In this document: positions 6,753-14,816 of the stretch, piece by piece
How the letters are laid out: every line of letters begins with the position of its first letter
Numbering within the stretch: the first letter of the stretch is position 1
Notes under the pieces: generated by a model
Database searches by the model: none
What the model was told of the DNA's origin: nothing
The model's input: the letters and a program-made list of their open reading frames with translations, nothing else
Position numbers and translations under genes: made by a program
IMG/VR virus record: IMGVR_UViG_3300010885_040738
Coordinates: 29,185-93,184 of that record
Length of the DNA stretch: 64,000 nt
Strand: one strand, 5' to 3'
Source: a virus

Positions 6753-7145
6753 AAATCGGACCCGAAAACCAGATTTTTGACGATCCCGGCGACACTATAG
6801 AAGGACGGCGGCACCGCCGGACACCGCACTACTGGCCGGATTTTTTGACGGCGGCACCGCCGGACCCTGCCCTGGTCCTGCCCAAAACCTGCCCGGCGGA
6901 AGCTGGAAAACCCGAACCCTCGTCGGTGGAACCCTCACCTGGGCGAGTAACTTGGTGGAGGATGGACCACCTCAGCCATCCAAGAGGAGGACGGCGGCAC
7001 CGACGAGGGCGCGGTCGCGCCACTACCACCGCGGACCTCGGTGCCTTTTTTCAACGAGGCCACCCCTCCCCCTATGCCCTAAACGTTAGGTACTTTCGGG
7101 TAATCGGAGTAAAGTGATGCCCACGTACGAGAGCGCAATCACGTT

Positions 7146-7175
7146 TTGACGTTTTCGCCCTTTACCCTGTATACT
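7146..7175 (+). promoter_or_regulatory. Strong rightward promoter, nearly leaderless
   Basis: TTGACG (7146-7151) and TATACT (7170-7175) are separated by 18 bp. The ATG of the next gene is at 7183, only 7 nt after the -10 box. Transcription would therefore start at or very near the start codon, and no Shine-Dalgarno could fit. Confidence 0.7.
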
Positions 7176-7182
7176 GCTGTAT

Positions 7183-7863
7183 ATGGTGAACAGGTCTTTG
7201 GTGGTTAAGGGTATAGTTGGCGATTATTGCGAGATGGTGGCTGCGGCTGCGTTTATTGCTGGGGGGGCACAGCTTGCGAAGGCATGGGGCACGTCGCCGG
7301 ACTGGGACTTTCTGGTGAAGGAGGACGGTGAGCAATGGCGAAGTGTTCAGGTGAAGACGGTTGGCCGGCTAAATGGGCATGGTGACTCGCCGTATGTTGA
7401 TTTGACAAGGACCGCTGGCGCCGGCTGTTATCAGGTAGGTGATGTCGACATGGTTGTTGGGGTGTATCCCGAGACTGGGGCAATGTGGAAGGTGATGCCG
7501 GAGGCGTTTGCTGGAGCGCGGCTACTGAGGCTGGATGACGAGTGGCTATGGGTAGGGAACGTGGATAGGCGATCGCTTCCGATGAGCAACGTGCTGGCGC
7601 TAAAGATTGAGCGAAAGAGCCGTGCCGGGTGCATATCTGCAGTGCGTGAGAAGTTACAGGAGGAGAGGCGCGGCTTGTGGCTTGGGGATCTCAGCGAGCG
7701 GCCGGATAGTGTGTCTGCCGGTACGTGGGACGTGTTTGTGATGTGGATGGGTGGGCACGGGTACAAGTCGATAGCGGACAAGCACGGGCTGACTGCCCCG
7801 GGCGTGAGGGATCGGATGGTTCGTTTGTGCCGGCGGCTTGGGATCAAAGGTGGGCCTATTTGA
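7183..7863 (+). CDS. PD-(D/E)XK nuclease-like protein with C-terminal HTH
   Basis: This 226-residue protein has the outline of a PD-(D/E)XK endonuclease similar to the group I intron endonuclease/Holliday-junction resolvase families. A helix GIVGDYCEMVAAAAFI carries the early acidic residue. Then follow SPDWDFLVKED (catalytic Asp) and WRSVQVKTVG (Q-x-K). The last 50 residues contain GYKSIADKHGLTAPGVRDRM, a helix-turn-helix like sigma region 4 or LuxR modules. Family members cut branched or specific DNA with magnesium. A role in phage replication or recombination is an inference. It is the first gene after a strong promoter, so it is probably early. Confidence 0.6.
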   Translation: MVNRSLVVKGIVGDYCEMVAAAAFIAGGAQLAKAWGTSPDWDFLVKEDGEQWRSVQVKTVGRLNGHGDSPYVDLTRTAGAGCYQVGDVDMVVGVYPETGAMWKVMPEAFAGARLLRLDDEWLWVGNVDRRSLPMSNVLALKIERKSRAGCISAVREKLQEERRGLWLGDLSERPDSVSAGTWDVFVMWMGGHGYKSIADKHGLTAPGVRDRMVRLCRRLGIKGGPI

Positions 7864-8031
7864 AAAACATGCCAAGAGCCTCCTACCCCCTTCAGCGGCT
7901 GAGACTCAGATTCGAGTTCAAAAATTTTATATACATGGTTTTGGAGAGTTGCCAAGGCCCACTTGTGTCGTATGCTGGAGGTGTTCTTTGGGACATGGGT
8001 GCGGGTTGAGAGCCGGCCGTGGAGTTGAGTT

Positions 8032-8556
8032 ATGAGTAAAGCGACAGGTAGAGTGACAGAGAAGATGAGGCAGGAAGGTATGAAGGATGGGCACGAGGCG
8101 CTTGCGGCAATTTACAGTGATGAAGCGCTTAACGAGATGTCAGGAGATGACTTTCGGGCCACGCTTGCCGCGGAGGCGCAGGAGTATTTGGCGGGGCAGG
8201 AGACTGTAGATCAGCAGGAGGTTGCAGCTGGGCAGGTTGGAAAGTATGATCATGATCAGCTTGTATTTGGTGAACTGTTGAAGGTGGTGGAGTGCGGATT
8301 GAATCGGTTGCGGGCAAGGTTATTGAATCTGGCGGAGACGAGCACGCGGGACAAGCAGCAGGCTGAGGCGATGAAAGGTCTGATAAAAGATTTTTGTAAT
8401 CTGGCGCTGGATGAGATTGATCCGCAGGTCTGGGTTGCGCTGGTGCGGTTTGGGGTTCCGCCGCAAATGATGAAGGGTGATTATCCAAGGTCATGCCAGT
8501 TGACAGCGCAGTCGGTGGACGGCGTGACGGTGTTTGACAATAGGCCGGTGAAGTAG
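8032..8556 (+). CDS. Hypothetical mainly helical protein
   Basis: The 174-residue protein is predicted almost entirely helical in its first 140 residues (DFRATLAAEAQEYLAGQE, LRARLLNLAETSTRDKQQAE). A short beta-type tail includes the aromatic TVFDN. GGAG lies 8 nt upstream of ATG 8032. I do not recognise the family. It ends just before a strong terminator. The 169 bases between it and the nuclease gene hold no gene that I can see. Confidence 0.6.
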   Translation: MSKATGRVTEKMRQEGMKDGHEALAAIYSDEALNEMSGDDFRATLAAEAQEYLAGQETVDQQEVAAGQVGKYDHDQLVFGELLKVVECGLNRLRARLLNLAETSTRDKQQAEAMKGLIKDFCNLALDEIDPQVWVALVRFGVPPQMMKGDYPRSCQLTAQSVDGVTVFDNRPVK

Positions 8557-8574
8557 GCTGGCGCAGGCAGGTAA

Positions 8575-8609
8575 GGAGCCCCCGCGGGAGACCGTTGGGG
8601 GCCTTTTTT
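8575..8609 (+). terminator. Intrinsic terminator
   Basis: AGCCCCC at 8577-8583 can pair with GGGGGCC at 8597-8603, followed at once by TTTTTT. It closes the transcript of the 7183-8556 genes. A 19-bp sequence just upstream (8554-8572) recurs at 8810-8828. Confidence 0.75.
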
Positions 8610-8630
8610 GTGGCCGGAGAGGGCAGTGAG

Positions 8631-8849
8631 ATGGAGACATTAAGACAGGTGGTGGGCTACGAGGTGGTAGTGCGGGGGACGAAGAGCCAGAGGGCGTTTT
8701 TGGTGAAGAGGGCTGCGCTGGCGTATTCGGGTGGGGCGCTGTTGTGCGCGTGGAAGTTGCCTTGTAATAGGAGGACTATGGTGGTAGTGGCGCAGCTTAC
8801 CGGCGCTGATAGGCTGGCGCAGGCAGGTTTGCTGTTGGCCTGCAGATAA
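8631..8849 (+). CDS. Small hypothetical protein
   Basis: The 72-residue product (METLRQVVGYEVVVRGTKSQ...) is basic in the middle and hydrophobic towards the end (QLTGADRLAQAGLLLACR). The longer frame would start inside the terminator, so I take ATG 8631, preceded by a weak purine-rich site. Its final part is encoded by one of two exact 19-bp repeats. Function unknown. Confidence 0.4.
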   Translation: METLRQVVGYEVVVRGTKSQRAFLVKRAALAYSGGALLCAWKLPCNRRTMVVVAQLTGADRLAQAGLLLACR

Positions 8850-8894
8850 TACTGGACACAATCGGACACAAATGGATATAGTGAGGACATGCCG

Positions 8895-9047
8895 ATGAAA
8901 TACGTTTTGGTGGAAAGATCTACTCCCGAGCTTTTGTCCGCCGAAATTTTGGGGATGCTTGCTGAGGGTTTTGCTCTGTACGGGAGCCCATTTTACAGTG
9001 GGAATCACGAGGAGGCATTTTACTGTCAGGCGGTCACAAAGGCATGA
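8895..9047 (+). CDS. DUF1737-like small protein
   Basis: A 50-residue protein (MKYVLVERSTPELLSAEILG, then MLAEGFALYGSPFY...AFYCQAVTK). The order is strand, helix ending in LLAEG, an aromatic strand with G-S, then a final strand YCQAVTK. This is the pattern of the DUF1737 family, short phage and bacterial proteins of unknown role. ATG 8895 is preferred over 8889 because GTGAGG lies 8 nt before it. The stop overlaps the next start as ATGA. Confidence 0.7.
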   Translation: MKYVLVERSTPELLSAEILGMLAEGFALYGSPFYSGNHEEAFYCQAVTKA

Positions 9048-9325
9048 ATATTAAGCCCGCGTGTGGCCTGCAGGATTCTGAGGTCAGGTTGATGGTGAGG
9101 GCTGGAGTTGGGCCTGTGTCGCCGCCGAGCTTCATGGCTGCAGATGTGGAGATGTGCCGGTGGGCAGTTGGAGAGATTGGGGCGCTGCGCGAGGCTGTTT
9201 ATAGGCAGTATGCTTATTTGGCTTTGAGCTTGCGCCCGGGTGACCCACGGACTGACGGTGAGGTGTTGTGGCGAACAGTGACGCTGACGACGCAGGAAGT
9301 GATGGACGCGCTGGAGGGCAAATGA
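9044..9325 (+). CDS. Small hypothetical protein
   Basis: The 93-residue protein (MNIKPACGLQDSEVRLMVRA...) is helical in its centre (MCRWAVGEIGALREAVYRQY). It shows no domain I know. Both ends use ATGA overlaps with its neighbours, so it is translated as part of a coupled string of small genes from 8895 to 11190. Confidence 0.6.
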   Translation: MNIKPACGLQDSEVRLMVRAGVGPVSPPSFMAADVEMCRWAVGEIGALREAVYRQYAYLALSLRPGDPRTDGEVLWRTVTLTTQEVMDALEGK

Positions 9326-9510
9326 ACCGGTATTTTGAAACCCTTTTTTTGTCGGAGTACGGAGGGAACCCGTATGCGCTGGCTACAAACATGCTGTTGG
9401 GCGTGGTCTTGTCTGTGGTGGCATACCGTCGAACTGGCGGGAAAGTTTCGATCATGTTTGTTTGGGCTTTATACATGGCATTTTCCAACGTCACGAGGCT
9501 GCTGAAATGA
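9322..9510 (+). CDS. Small membrane protein
   Basis: This 62-residue protein (MNRYFETLFLSEYGGNPYAL...) has two hydrophobic segments: ATNMLLGVVLSVVAYR at about 20-36 and VSIMFVWALYMAFSNV at about 41-57. A short basic turn (RRTGGK) separates them. Two-helix membrane proteins of this size can be holins or superinfection proteins, but no lysis gene is nearby, so no function is assigned. The start is an ATGA overlap at 9322. Confidence 0.6.
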   Translation: MNRYFETLFLSEYGGNPYALATNMLLGVVLSVVAYRRTGGKVSIMFVWALYMAFSNVTRLLK

Positions 9511-10073
9511 CGCCCGAACTCCTCGCCCTGCTGACGCCCGAGCAGGTGGGGGAGATCCGCAACTTCTATGCGATATCTAGTGGGTTGCGGGGTGCGGCTG
9601 ACGTAAACGCCCTGCTCTCAGACCGTGCCGAGATCGCGGCAGAGAACGCAGAACTGAAAAAGCTTGCCGCCGGACTGGAACTCAACCTCGCGGCGGTGAT
9701 TCAGCGGGCCGAGGCGGCAGAGAAGGCGCTGGCGGAAGCAAAATTCAGGTTGCTGGATGCCCAAGCTGCCCGGACGATTTGGATGGAGCGCAGCAAGGCC
9801 AACGCCCGCGAGTTGGACGAGGCCTACGACGCCATGTGCGAAATGGCGAAAACGCTGGACTGCGCAGAGGACTGGGCCGCGATTAAGGGCAAGCTGGCGG
9901 AAGCGGCGGAGGGCACGGCGGATTTAAACTGGCTGCTGGAGAATGCCGCGACGGGATTCTTCGTCATGTCGAATTCCGGCAAGTTCGCAGGGTACGAACG
10001 CAACCGCAGGGTTACCGAATGGGTGGATACACAGCGGGCCGCAATTCGTGCGGCGAGGGAGAAGAAGCAGTGA
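9507..10073 (+). CDS. Ea22-like coiled-coil protein
   Basis: The 188-residue protein opens MTPELLALLTPEQVGEIRNF and is rich in Ala, Glu and Lys heptads from about residue 35 to 90 (AEIAAENAELKKLAAGLELN). A C-terminal domain follows with DLNWLLENAATGFFVMSNSG and RNRRVTEWVDTQRAAIRAAR. This organisation is seen in the phage Ead/Ea22-like proteins, which vary in length and have no settled role. The start is the ATGA overlap at 9507. Confidence 0.55.
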   Translation: MTPELLALLTPEQVGEIRNFYAISSGLRGAADVNALLSDRAEIAAENAELKKLAAGLELNLAAVIQRAEAAEKALAEAKFRLLDAQAARTIWMERSKANARELDEAYDAMCEMAKTLDCAEDWAAIKGKLAEAAEGTADLNWLLENAATGFFVMSNSGKFAGYERNRRVTEWVDTQRAAIRAAREKKQ

Positions 10074-10594
10074 AAAGCACTTGCATGAGATGCGGCGACG
10101 GGACATTGCTGGAGCAGTTCAGCATTCAGCTTGCCGAGGTCACCGAGGAGCGGGATCGGCTGCGGGAGGCGCTGAAGGCTGCCTCACACGCGAAGATGAC
10201 CGCAAACTCTACCCTTTCCGCCCACCCCGAGCAGGGGCCTCTCGCTCCAGCCGACCGCGTGCTGCTTGCCTTTCCTGGCCGAGACAAGGCCGATGCAATG
10301 AGCCACGAACCGCTGACCGATGCCGAACTGGCCGAACTGGAGCGCAAGTACGGTGACGCTAAAGGAATTTACGCCATCGACATCATGACCAAGAAATGCC
10401 AGATGCGGATATCAACGATGCACGAAGCTATCCCTCGGCTGCTGGCGACGATCAGGGATGCGCGGATTGCGGCACTGGAAGGTAAAAGTTCTGGGGAGAG
10501 CGAGACGAGCGAGTGCCAGGACCCTAACTGCCTCGGGGCGGAAGCAACGCCGTCCGCATCCCCGGAGGTAGCGGCGCGAGGGGGCCAGCGATGA
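10070..10594 (+). CDS. Ea22-like protein
   Basis: The 174-residue product starts at GTG 10070 in a GTGA overlap with the upstream stop (VKSTCMRCGDGTLLEQFSIQ). A CMRC pair near the start may bind metal. A heptad region (LAEVTEERDRLREALKAA) follows, then a module LTDAELAELERKYGDAKG... ARIAALEG typical of Ea22-like proteins, and a Cys-containing tail. It may share ancestry with its upstream neighbour. Function unknown. Confidence 0.55.
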   Translation: MKSTCMRCGDGTLLEQFSIQLAEVTEERDRLREALKAASHAKMTANSTLSAHPEQGPLAPADRVLLAFPGRDKADAMSHEPLTDAELAELERKYGDAKGIYAIDIMTKKCQMRISTMHEAIPRLLATIRDARIAALEGKSSGESETSECQDPNCLGAEATPSASPEVAARGGQR

Positions 10595-10848
10595 TGCGAA
10601 ACGAAACGCGGTTCTATCCGATGGGCGAGCGGAAGCCAGCGCTCAACTTTGGTGGGGCTTGGCCTAAGATGGCGCCGTGTGCTTGCGGGTGCGGCACGGA
10701 GTTCATGAAGAGAAGTTGGAGCGCCAAGCTGCCAGAGTGCGCTGCTCGCGGCAAGGCGGCGTCGGAATCAAAAGCGAAGAAGAAGAACAGGGCTGCGACG
10801 GCGGCACTGGCCGCAGGGAGGCAGTCAGGTATAAATGAAACCAGTTAA
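10591..10848 (+). CDS. Small basic Cys-containing protein
   Basis: The 85-residue protein has a compact CACGCGTEFM motif near residue 30 and a later Cys (KLPECAARG), like small zinc modules in phage proteins. The C-terminal half is Lys/Ala-rich (KAKKKNRAATAALAAGR), suggesting nucleic-acid binding. The start overlaps the previous stop as ATGA. Function unknown. Confidence 0.55.
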   Translation: MMRNETRFYPMGERKPALNFGGAWPKMAPCACGCGTEFMKRSWSAKLPECAARGKAASESKAKKKNRAATAALAAGRQSGINETS

Positions 10849-10999
10849 CTCAGCAGTGATTCACGTCAGGCTGGACAAAGACGTCAAGAAGAAGATCAGC
10901 AAGATGGCGGAGGCGGACGGCCGCACGGTCAGCGCGTTTGTGGCATTGGCGTTACGCCGGCTGGCTGGGATGGATATTGGAGCAGGGGCAGCACCGTGA
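10835..10999 (+). CDS. Ribbon-helix-helix protein
   Basis: The 54-codon ORF (MKPVNSAVIHVRLDKDVKKK, then ISKMAEADGRTVSAFVALAL) has the full ribbon-helix-helix pattern: a strand V-I-H-V-R-L, a helix with D-x-K-K-K-I, then G-R-T-V-S-A-F-V-x-x-A-L. Proteins of this type dimerise and bind operators. It overlaps the preceding gene by 14 nt and the next one by GTGA. A repressor role within this early operon is an inference. Confidence 0.75.
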   Translation: MKPVNSAVIHVRLDKDVKKKISKMAEADGRTVSAFVALALRRLAGMDIGAGAAP

Positions 11000-11190
11000 C
11001 ATGGGCGAGCATCAAGCGGCTGGCGCGCCGCATTTCCCTGTTCTTCTGCCTGCATGCTCACCTAACGTTTATCCGGAACATCTACGGCGATGAAATCTTT
11101 TTCTGGGGCGGCGATCGGTCGGTATGGAAATGCAGGAGGTGTGGGCAGACCGTGACGCAGCCGCATCTTTCCCAGTACACTAAGGACTGA
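10996..11190 (+). CDS. Small zinc-ribbon phage protein (DUF1660-like)
   Basis: This 64-residue protein starts with GTG at 10996 inside a GTGA overlap. Its pattern, FFCLHAHLTFIRNIYGDEIF then RSVWKCRRCGQ, matches the small phage proteins in which C-x3-H near the start pairs with C-x2-C near the end, with a conserved NIYGDEI centre. They are probably zinc-binding and have no known role. It is the last gene before the metallopeptidase and terminase genes. Confidence 0.65.
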   Translation: MTWASIKRLARRISLFFCLHAHLTFIRNIYGDEIFFWGGDRSVWKCRRCGQTVTQPHLSQYTKD

Positions 11191-11199
11191 GGTATTTAA

Positions 11200-11781
11200 G
11201 TGCCTGTAGATACAAAGCCGTCTGTTGTGGCGCAATCAAGGTGGACGAGGACGCCAATATCTTTCGGAACAGGTCAGGCATATAGCGGAGTCACACTGGA
11301 GAAGCCAAAGGGGAAAGCCGTAATGATTGAGGCTAACCTTGGGCCAGACCAAGTGAAAAACAGCCGCATGCTGCGGCACGAATCAATTCATGCGCTGCTG
11401 GGTGATGCCGGCAGCGCTGCGTCAAAAGATCGTAGCGTAAGGCAGGCAGCGGCACCGATCGTAAACCAACTTTCCCAAAATGGCATGTCTGGCTATCTGG
11501 ACGATGAGATGCCTGCGTATATGGGGTCTTTTTCTGATTCGCCTGATGAATGGACCGAAGGCGTCGGGCGGGATGCCCGGAGCAGATACATTACGGCGTA
11601 CTCAGAAGCGCTTAGAAAACAGAACCCGGCGATAGCTGACAAGTATCAAAGGATGTCTCAGGATTCGTCTCCCGGGACGCTGGCGGGCGCTGTTGATATT
11701 TACCCAGGGGCGAAATACAGGGCAGTGCCGGGCGGAAACTCTGTTAAAGTCGTCCCGCACGGGCCGGGCAGGGGCAGGTAG
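11200..11781 (+). CDS. Putative zinc metallopeptidase (HExxH)
   Basis: The 193-residue protein contains RHESIHALLGDAG near residue 65, a clear HExxH zinc-peptidase motif in a helix. About 35 residues later comes LDDEMPAYM, whose Glu may be the third ligand as in gluzincins. There is no signal peptide or membrane segment, so it would act in the cytoplasm or within the capsid. It starts with GTG 11200 (GAGG 8 nt upstream), directly before TerL. A role in maturation of head or internal proteins fits the position but is inferred. It is not a classical ClpP- or U35-type prohead protease. Confidence 0.6.
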   Translation: MPVDTKPSVVAQSRWTRTPISFGTGQAYSGVTLEKPKGKAVMIEANLGPDQVKNSRMLRHESIHALLGDAGSAASKDRSVRQAAAPIVNQLSQNGMSGYLDDEMPAYMGSFSDSPDEWTEGVGRDARSRYITAYSEALRKQNPAIADKYQRMSQDSSPGTLAGAVDIYPGAKYRAVPGGNSVKVVPHGPGRGR

Positions 11782-11784
11782 CTA

Positions 11785-13818
11785 ATGGGCCTCGTTTCCC
11801 CAGAAGAACTTCTAAAGTATCCGCCGCCGAAGCCGCCGGCGTGGATCACCAGCTCGCGGATGATGCGGTACCCGCTGCCGTGCCCGGAGTATCAGGTTCA
11901 GATTCTTGAGGCGCCGACGCGGTCAGGGAAGCCGGGGAATCCGTACTGGACATCCAACCCAGGGCCGCAAACATGGTCACTTTTAGCCCCTTTTGATGAG
12001 ATTGTCTGCGGCGGCAGCCGTGGCGGAGGGAAATCGGCTGTGCTTATATCCTGGTTCGCGATGGGGGACCAGAGACTGGACCCCGACGACCCGGCGCACT
12101 ACTCGTATTTGCTGGAGCCGAGCTACCGCGGGCTGATGCTTAGAAAAGAATACCAGTCCATGGCGGAGTTCGTTGATGAAGCCAGTGACTTCTTTGGACC
12201 GCTCGGGGGGAAAAAGAAAAACGAGCCGACGGAGTTTCACTTCAAAAGCGGCGCTATCATTTACACAAACCACCTCGGGGACGCGAAGGCATTCGAGAAG
12301 TATAGGGGGTGGGGCATCTCGCGGATCGGCATTGAAGAGCTTACGCAGATTGAGGAAGAGCGCTGGTACCTGAAACTGCTCGGATCTCTTCGTGCCAAAA
12401 AGCAGATTCGCATTCATGCCGGCAAAGAGTTTGCAGCGCTGCGGTCGCAGATCATGTCGACCACTAATCCTGACGGACCAGGCCGCTCTTGGGTGCGTAA
12501 GCGTTTCGTCAAAGTTCTTGATTCCAAAGGGAATATCATCCCGACAAACACGCCGATGAAGGACAAGATTACTGGCCTGTCGCGGATCTTCATTCCGATG
12601 TCGCGGATGGATAACCGGTACCTGCGGAACGACAAGCAGTACGAGGGCATGCTTTTATCGCAGGACGAGGTTACCAGAAAGCAGTGGATTGACGGCGACT
12701 GGGATGCCGGTAGCGGGGCCTTCTTCTCCGAGTTTCGACCGCAAGGGCCCCTCGGACCAATCGAGCAGGAGAAGTATCCGTGGGCAAGGCACGTGGTCCC
12801 GCCGGTGGACCTGCAGCCGTGGTGGTACCGGTTTGGAGGCGGCGACTGGGGGTATAGTCACCCGGCGGCATTTCACAAGTTCTGCCGAAGCGAGCGCGAC
12901 GGTCGCATCAACGTCTATGACGAATTGGTTCTCCGCGGGTGCGGTTCGTTTGAGATGGGCGTGCGTCTGGCTCACTGGTGGATGCCGGATCTTGAAGGGC
13001 TGCCGAACAAAAGTGTGACGATTGCATTTTCGCCTGATGCGTTTGCAACAACAGACTCAGGGAAAACAAAAGTTGAGCAGATGGCTGACGGCATTGCCAG
13101 TGTTCTCGGACCATACGGCGCTTTCCTGTTGAAGTACACGGACGATGAGCGCAAGGCGATGGAAAGCAACCCGGCAAATGCGCAGAGAATGATCGAAGGG
13201 CGGATTGCTTCCGCCGCTCAAGGCAAAATGCAGATTGTCCTGAAGCGTGCCAGCACCGACACAGTTGCCAGGTGGAGCTACGTTCGCGAGTTGCTGCGGT
13301 TCCGCCCAATTGTTCAGGAGACCGAGCAGGAATTACGGGAAAGGGTGACAGAGCGTTTCCAGCGCTCCGGGTTGGAGGCGTACGAGCGTGAGCTGCTCAA
13401 GATTCGCCGGCCGCAGGATGAGCATTTGCCGAAGCTTCATATCTGGAAAGATCGGTGCCCGGGGCTCGTGCGGTGTCTTGAAGAAGCAATGGAGGATGAG
13501 ACCAACTCTGAGAAGGTGGCAAAGAAGGATGCCGTGGACGGCGTCGGTGGCGACGATCCGCTTGACAGTGCTTGTCATGGCCTGCACCACTTCAAAGAGA
13601 TCGAGAAGGTTATGCCGAAGTCGTACTTCGTGTCGGAGCGGATGGAACAGATTCAGGCTGGATTTGAGCGCGACTTCGGGGAGCGCCTGACAGATCCAAA
13701 CCGGTTGATCATGATCCAGCAGACTCAGAGCGCTCGGTACGACAACGCGCACCCGTCACAGTCTGGCGGCTTTACTCCGGCGCGGATGTCCAGCAGTCGG
13801 CATCGAAAGCCTAATTAG
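11785..13818 (+). CDS. terL: Terminase large subunit
   Basis: This 677-residue protein is the packaging motor and nuclease that drives DNA into proheads through the portal. The ATPase half has the Walker A-like CGGSRGGGKSAVLISWF at about residue 73 and SRIGIEELTQIEE as the Walker B region at about 190. The nuclease half has FGGGDWGYSHPAAF near residue 350 (first catalytic Asp), INVYDELVLRGCG, and a late Asp-rich segment GVGGDDPLDSACHGLHHF. Length and order fit large terminases of the Terminase_6 type. It follows the metallopeptidase and precedes the portal region, the usual head-gene order. No intein interrupts it. Confidence 0.92.
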   Translation: MGLVSPEELLKYPPPKPPAWITSSRMMRYPLPCPEYQVQILEAPTRSGKPGNPYWTSNPGPQTWSLLAPFDEIVCGGSRGGGKSAVLISWFAMGDQRLDPDDPAHYSYLLEPSYRGLMLRKEYQSMAEFVDEASDFFGPLGGKKKNEPTEFHFKSGAIIYTNHLGDAKAFEKYRGWGISRIGIEELTQIEEERWYLKLLGSLRAKKQIRIHAGKEFAALRSQIMSTTNPDGPGRSWVRKRFVKVLDSKGNIIPTNTPMKDKITGLSRIFIPMSRMDNRYLRNDKQYEGMLLSQDEVTRKQWIDGDWDAGSGAFFSEFRPQGPLGPIEQEKYPWARHVVPPVDLQPWWYRFGGGDWGYSHPAAFHKFCRSERDGRINVYDELVLRGCGSFEMGVRLAHWWMPDLEGLPNKSVTIAFSPDAFATTDSGKTKVEQMADGIASVLGPYGAFLLKYTDDERKAMESNPANAQRMIEGRIASAAQGKMQIVLKRASTDTVARWSYVRELLRFRPIVQETEQELRERVTERFQRSGLEAYERELLKIRRPQDEHLPKLHIWKDRCPGLVRCLEEAMEDETNSEKVAKKDAVDGVGGDDPLDSACHGLHHFKEIEKVMPKSYFVSERMEQIQAGFERDFGERLTDPNRLIMIQQTQSARYDNAHPSQSGGFTPARMSSSRHRKPN

Positions 13819-13854
13819 GGTACACTTGTTGTTGAAATCGCAGGAGCACAAAAT

Positions 13855-14268
13855 ATGGCCGCACCGATGTCGTACAGACCGCAGCAGCGCAAAACTCCGG
13901 GCATGGACCCCAGAAAGATGCGCGCCCCCCACATGATGGCCGATGGCGGCCTGATCCCGGGCCCCGGGCCGATTGGCGGGGGCGGTCCAGCGAAAGGTGC
14001 GATGCCACCGAAGAAGCCGGCCGCGCCGCCGATGCAGGACCCCGACATGGACGGCGACGTTGACACACCAGTCATTCGCCCGGAAGCGGTGAACTACCAC
14101 GACGAACCGCACAGCTGCGGCGCGTGCAAGTACAACACGGACGGCCAGTGCGGAGTGCTGCAGATGCAGATTAGCTTGGAGGGCGGATGTAATGCCTTTG
14201 AGGCTGGCGAGCCGGAGAATCCGGATATGGCGGAAGACATGGGCATGGAGCCGGAAGAGGCATACTAA
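13855..14268 (+). CDS. Small virion-region protein with 4-Cys module
   Basis: The 137-residue protein has a flexible Met/Pro/Gly-rich N-terminal half (GLIPGPGPIGGGGPAKGAMP). The C-terminal module is HSCGACKYNTDGQCGVLQMQ followed by GGCNAFE. The four Cys spacing resembles the small HiPIP-like proteins often encoded near phage portal genes. An iron-sulphur or zinc site is possible but unproven. The gene follows TerL after 36 nt with TACACT 30 nt before its ATG. Confidence 0.6.
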   Translation: MAAPMSYRPQQRKTPGMDPRKMRAPHMMADGGLIPGPGPIGGGGPAKGAMPPKKPAAPPMQDPDMDGDVDTPVIRPEAVNYHDEPHSCGACKYNTDGQCGVLQMQISLEGGCNAFEAGEPENPDMAEDMGMEPEEAY

Positions 14269-14816
14269 TGCAGGCATACAGGCAAAAGGCGACGAGCTTT
14301 GCCGTTCAATACACCGGTGAGCCGATTGAGGGCGTCACGTGCGGCGGCAGTTCGACGGACGAAACGGTCCGTCAGGCAGCGCGGCAACTGAACGGCTGCG
14401 ATCCTTCGAGGGCTCATTTGCCGCACGTTCATACGGCGCAGGTCGGCGGCCTTGGCATTGTGACGCCCGGTTGCTGGATTATGCCGGTTCGCGGCGGTCC
14501 GTTTTGCGTTGTGGAAGATGCTCAGTTTCGGGCGCACTTTGAGGTGCCGCTGCTCGTTGAGCCTGATGCCGCGCCTGCCGCGCTATCTGGACATCCGCCT
14601 GTCGTAGTTGATCCGACTGAAGATCCGGCTCCGCCCGCGCCCGCTGACGAGCCGACCGACACTGTCACCGCTACTGATGAGCCTGTATTGCCGGAGCCCG
14701 CCTCTGAAGTGGAGCCCTCTACTGAAGTCGCTTCCGCTGCCAATGAACTAGCCGCGCCGGCTGAGGAAGCCGCACCGCCCAAGCGCGCACGAGCGACAAA
14801 GAAAGCTCGCCAGTAA
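14268..14816 (+). CDS. Small beta-domain protein with Pro/Ala/Glu tail
   Basis: The 182-residue protein has an N-terminal beta domain of about 100 residues. It ends in GLGIVTPGCWIMPVRGGPFC and DAQFRAHFEVP, which resembles the phage domain usually written as PGDWI...G...D.F...YE. The second half is a Pro/Ala/Glu linker and a basic tail (KRARATKKARQ). A structural or accessory role is inferred from its place between TerL and portal. The start overlaps the previous stop (TAATG). Confidence 0.5.
   Translation: MQAYRQKATSFAVQYTGEPIEGVTCGGSSTDETVRQAARQLNGCDPSRAHLPHVHTAQVGGLGIVTPGCWIMPVRGGPFCVVEDAQFRAHFEVPLLVEPDAAPAALSGHPPVVVDPTEDPAPPAPADEPTDTVTATDEPVLPEPASEVEPSTEVASAANELAAPAEEAAPPKRARATKKARQ

Larger units (their letters stand above)
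6583..7182. other. Divergent control region with GC-rich repeats
   Basis: There is no convincing gene in these 600 bases. The left end holds the leftward promoter and ribosome site. Next comes the right copy of the 48-bp repeat. Then a 19-mer (GACGGCGGCACCGCCGGAC) occurs exactly at 6804-6822 and 6847-6865, with its first 13 bases again at 6990-7002; each full copy is a near-palindrome. A weak hairpin with T6 lies at 7027-7051 (CACCG/CGGTG stem). The right end is the rightward promoter. The repeats may be protein-binding sites or part of an origin. Confidence 0.5.

Noticed and set aside
6845-7117. 90-codon plus-strand ORF in the control region
   Set aside because: Pro/Arg-rich product made from the GC-rich repeats, overlaps a hairpin and gives no family pattern.
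7863-7940. tRNA-like TTCGAGTTC
   Set aside because: The bases beside the putative T-loop do not pair and no acceptor or anticodon stem can be drawn.
9322-9510. Two-helix membrane protein as holin
   Set aside because: No endolysin or spanin nearby and it is within the early small-gene operon.
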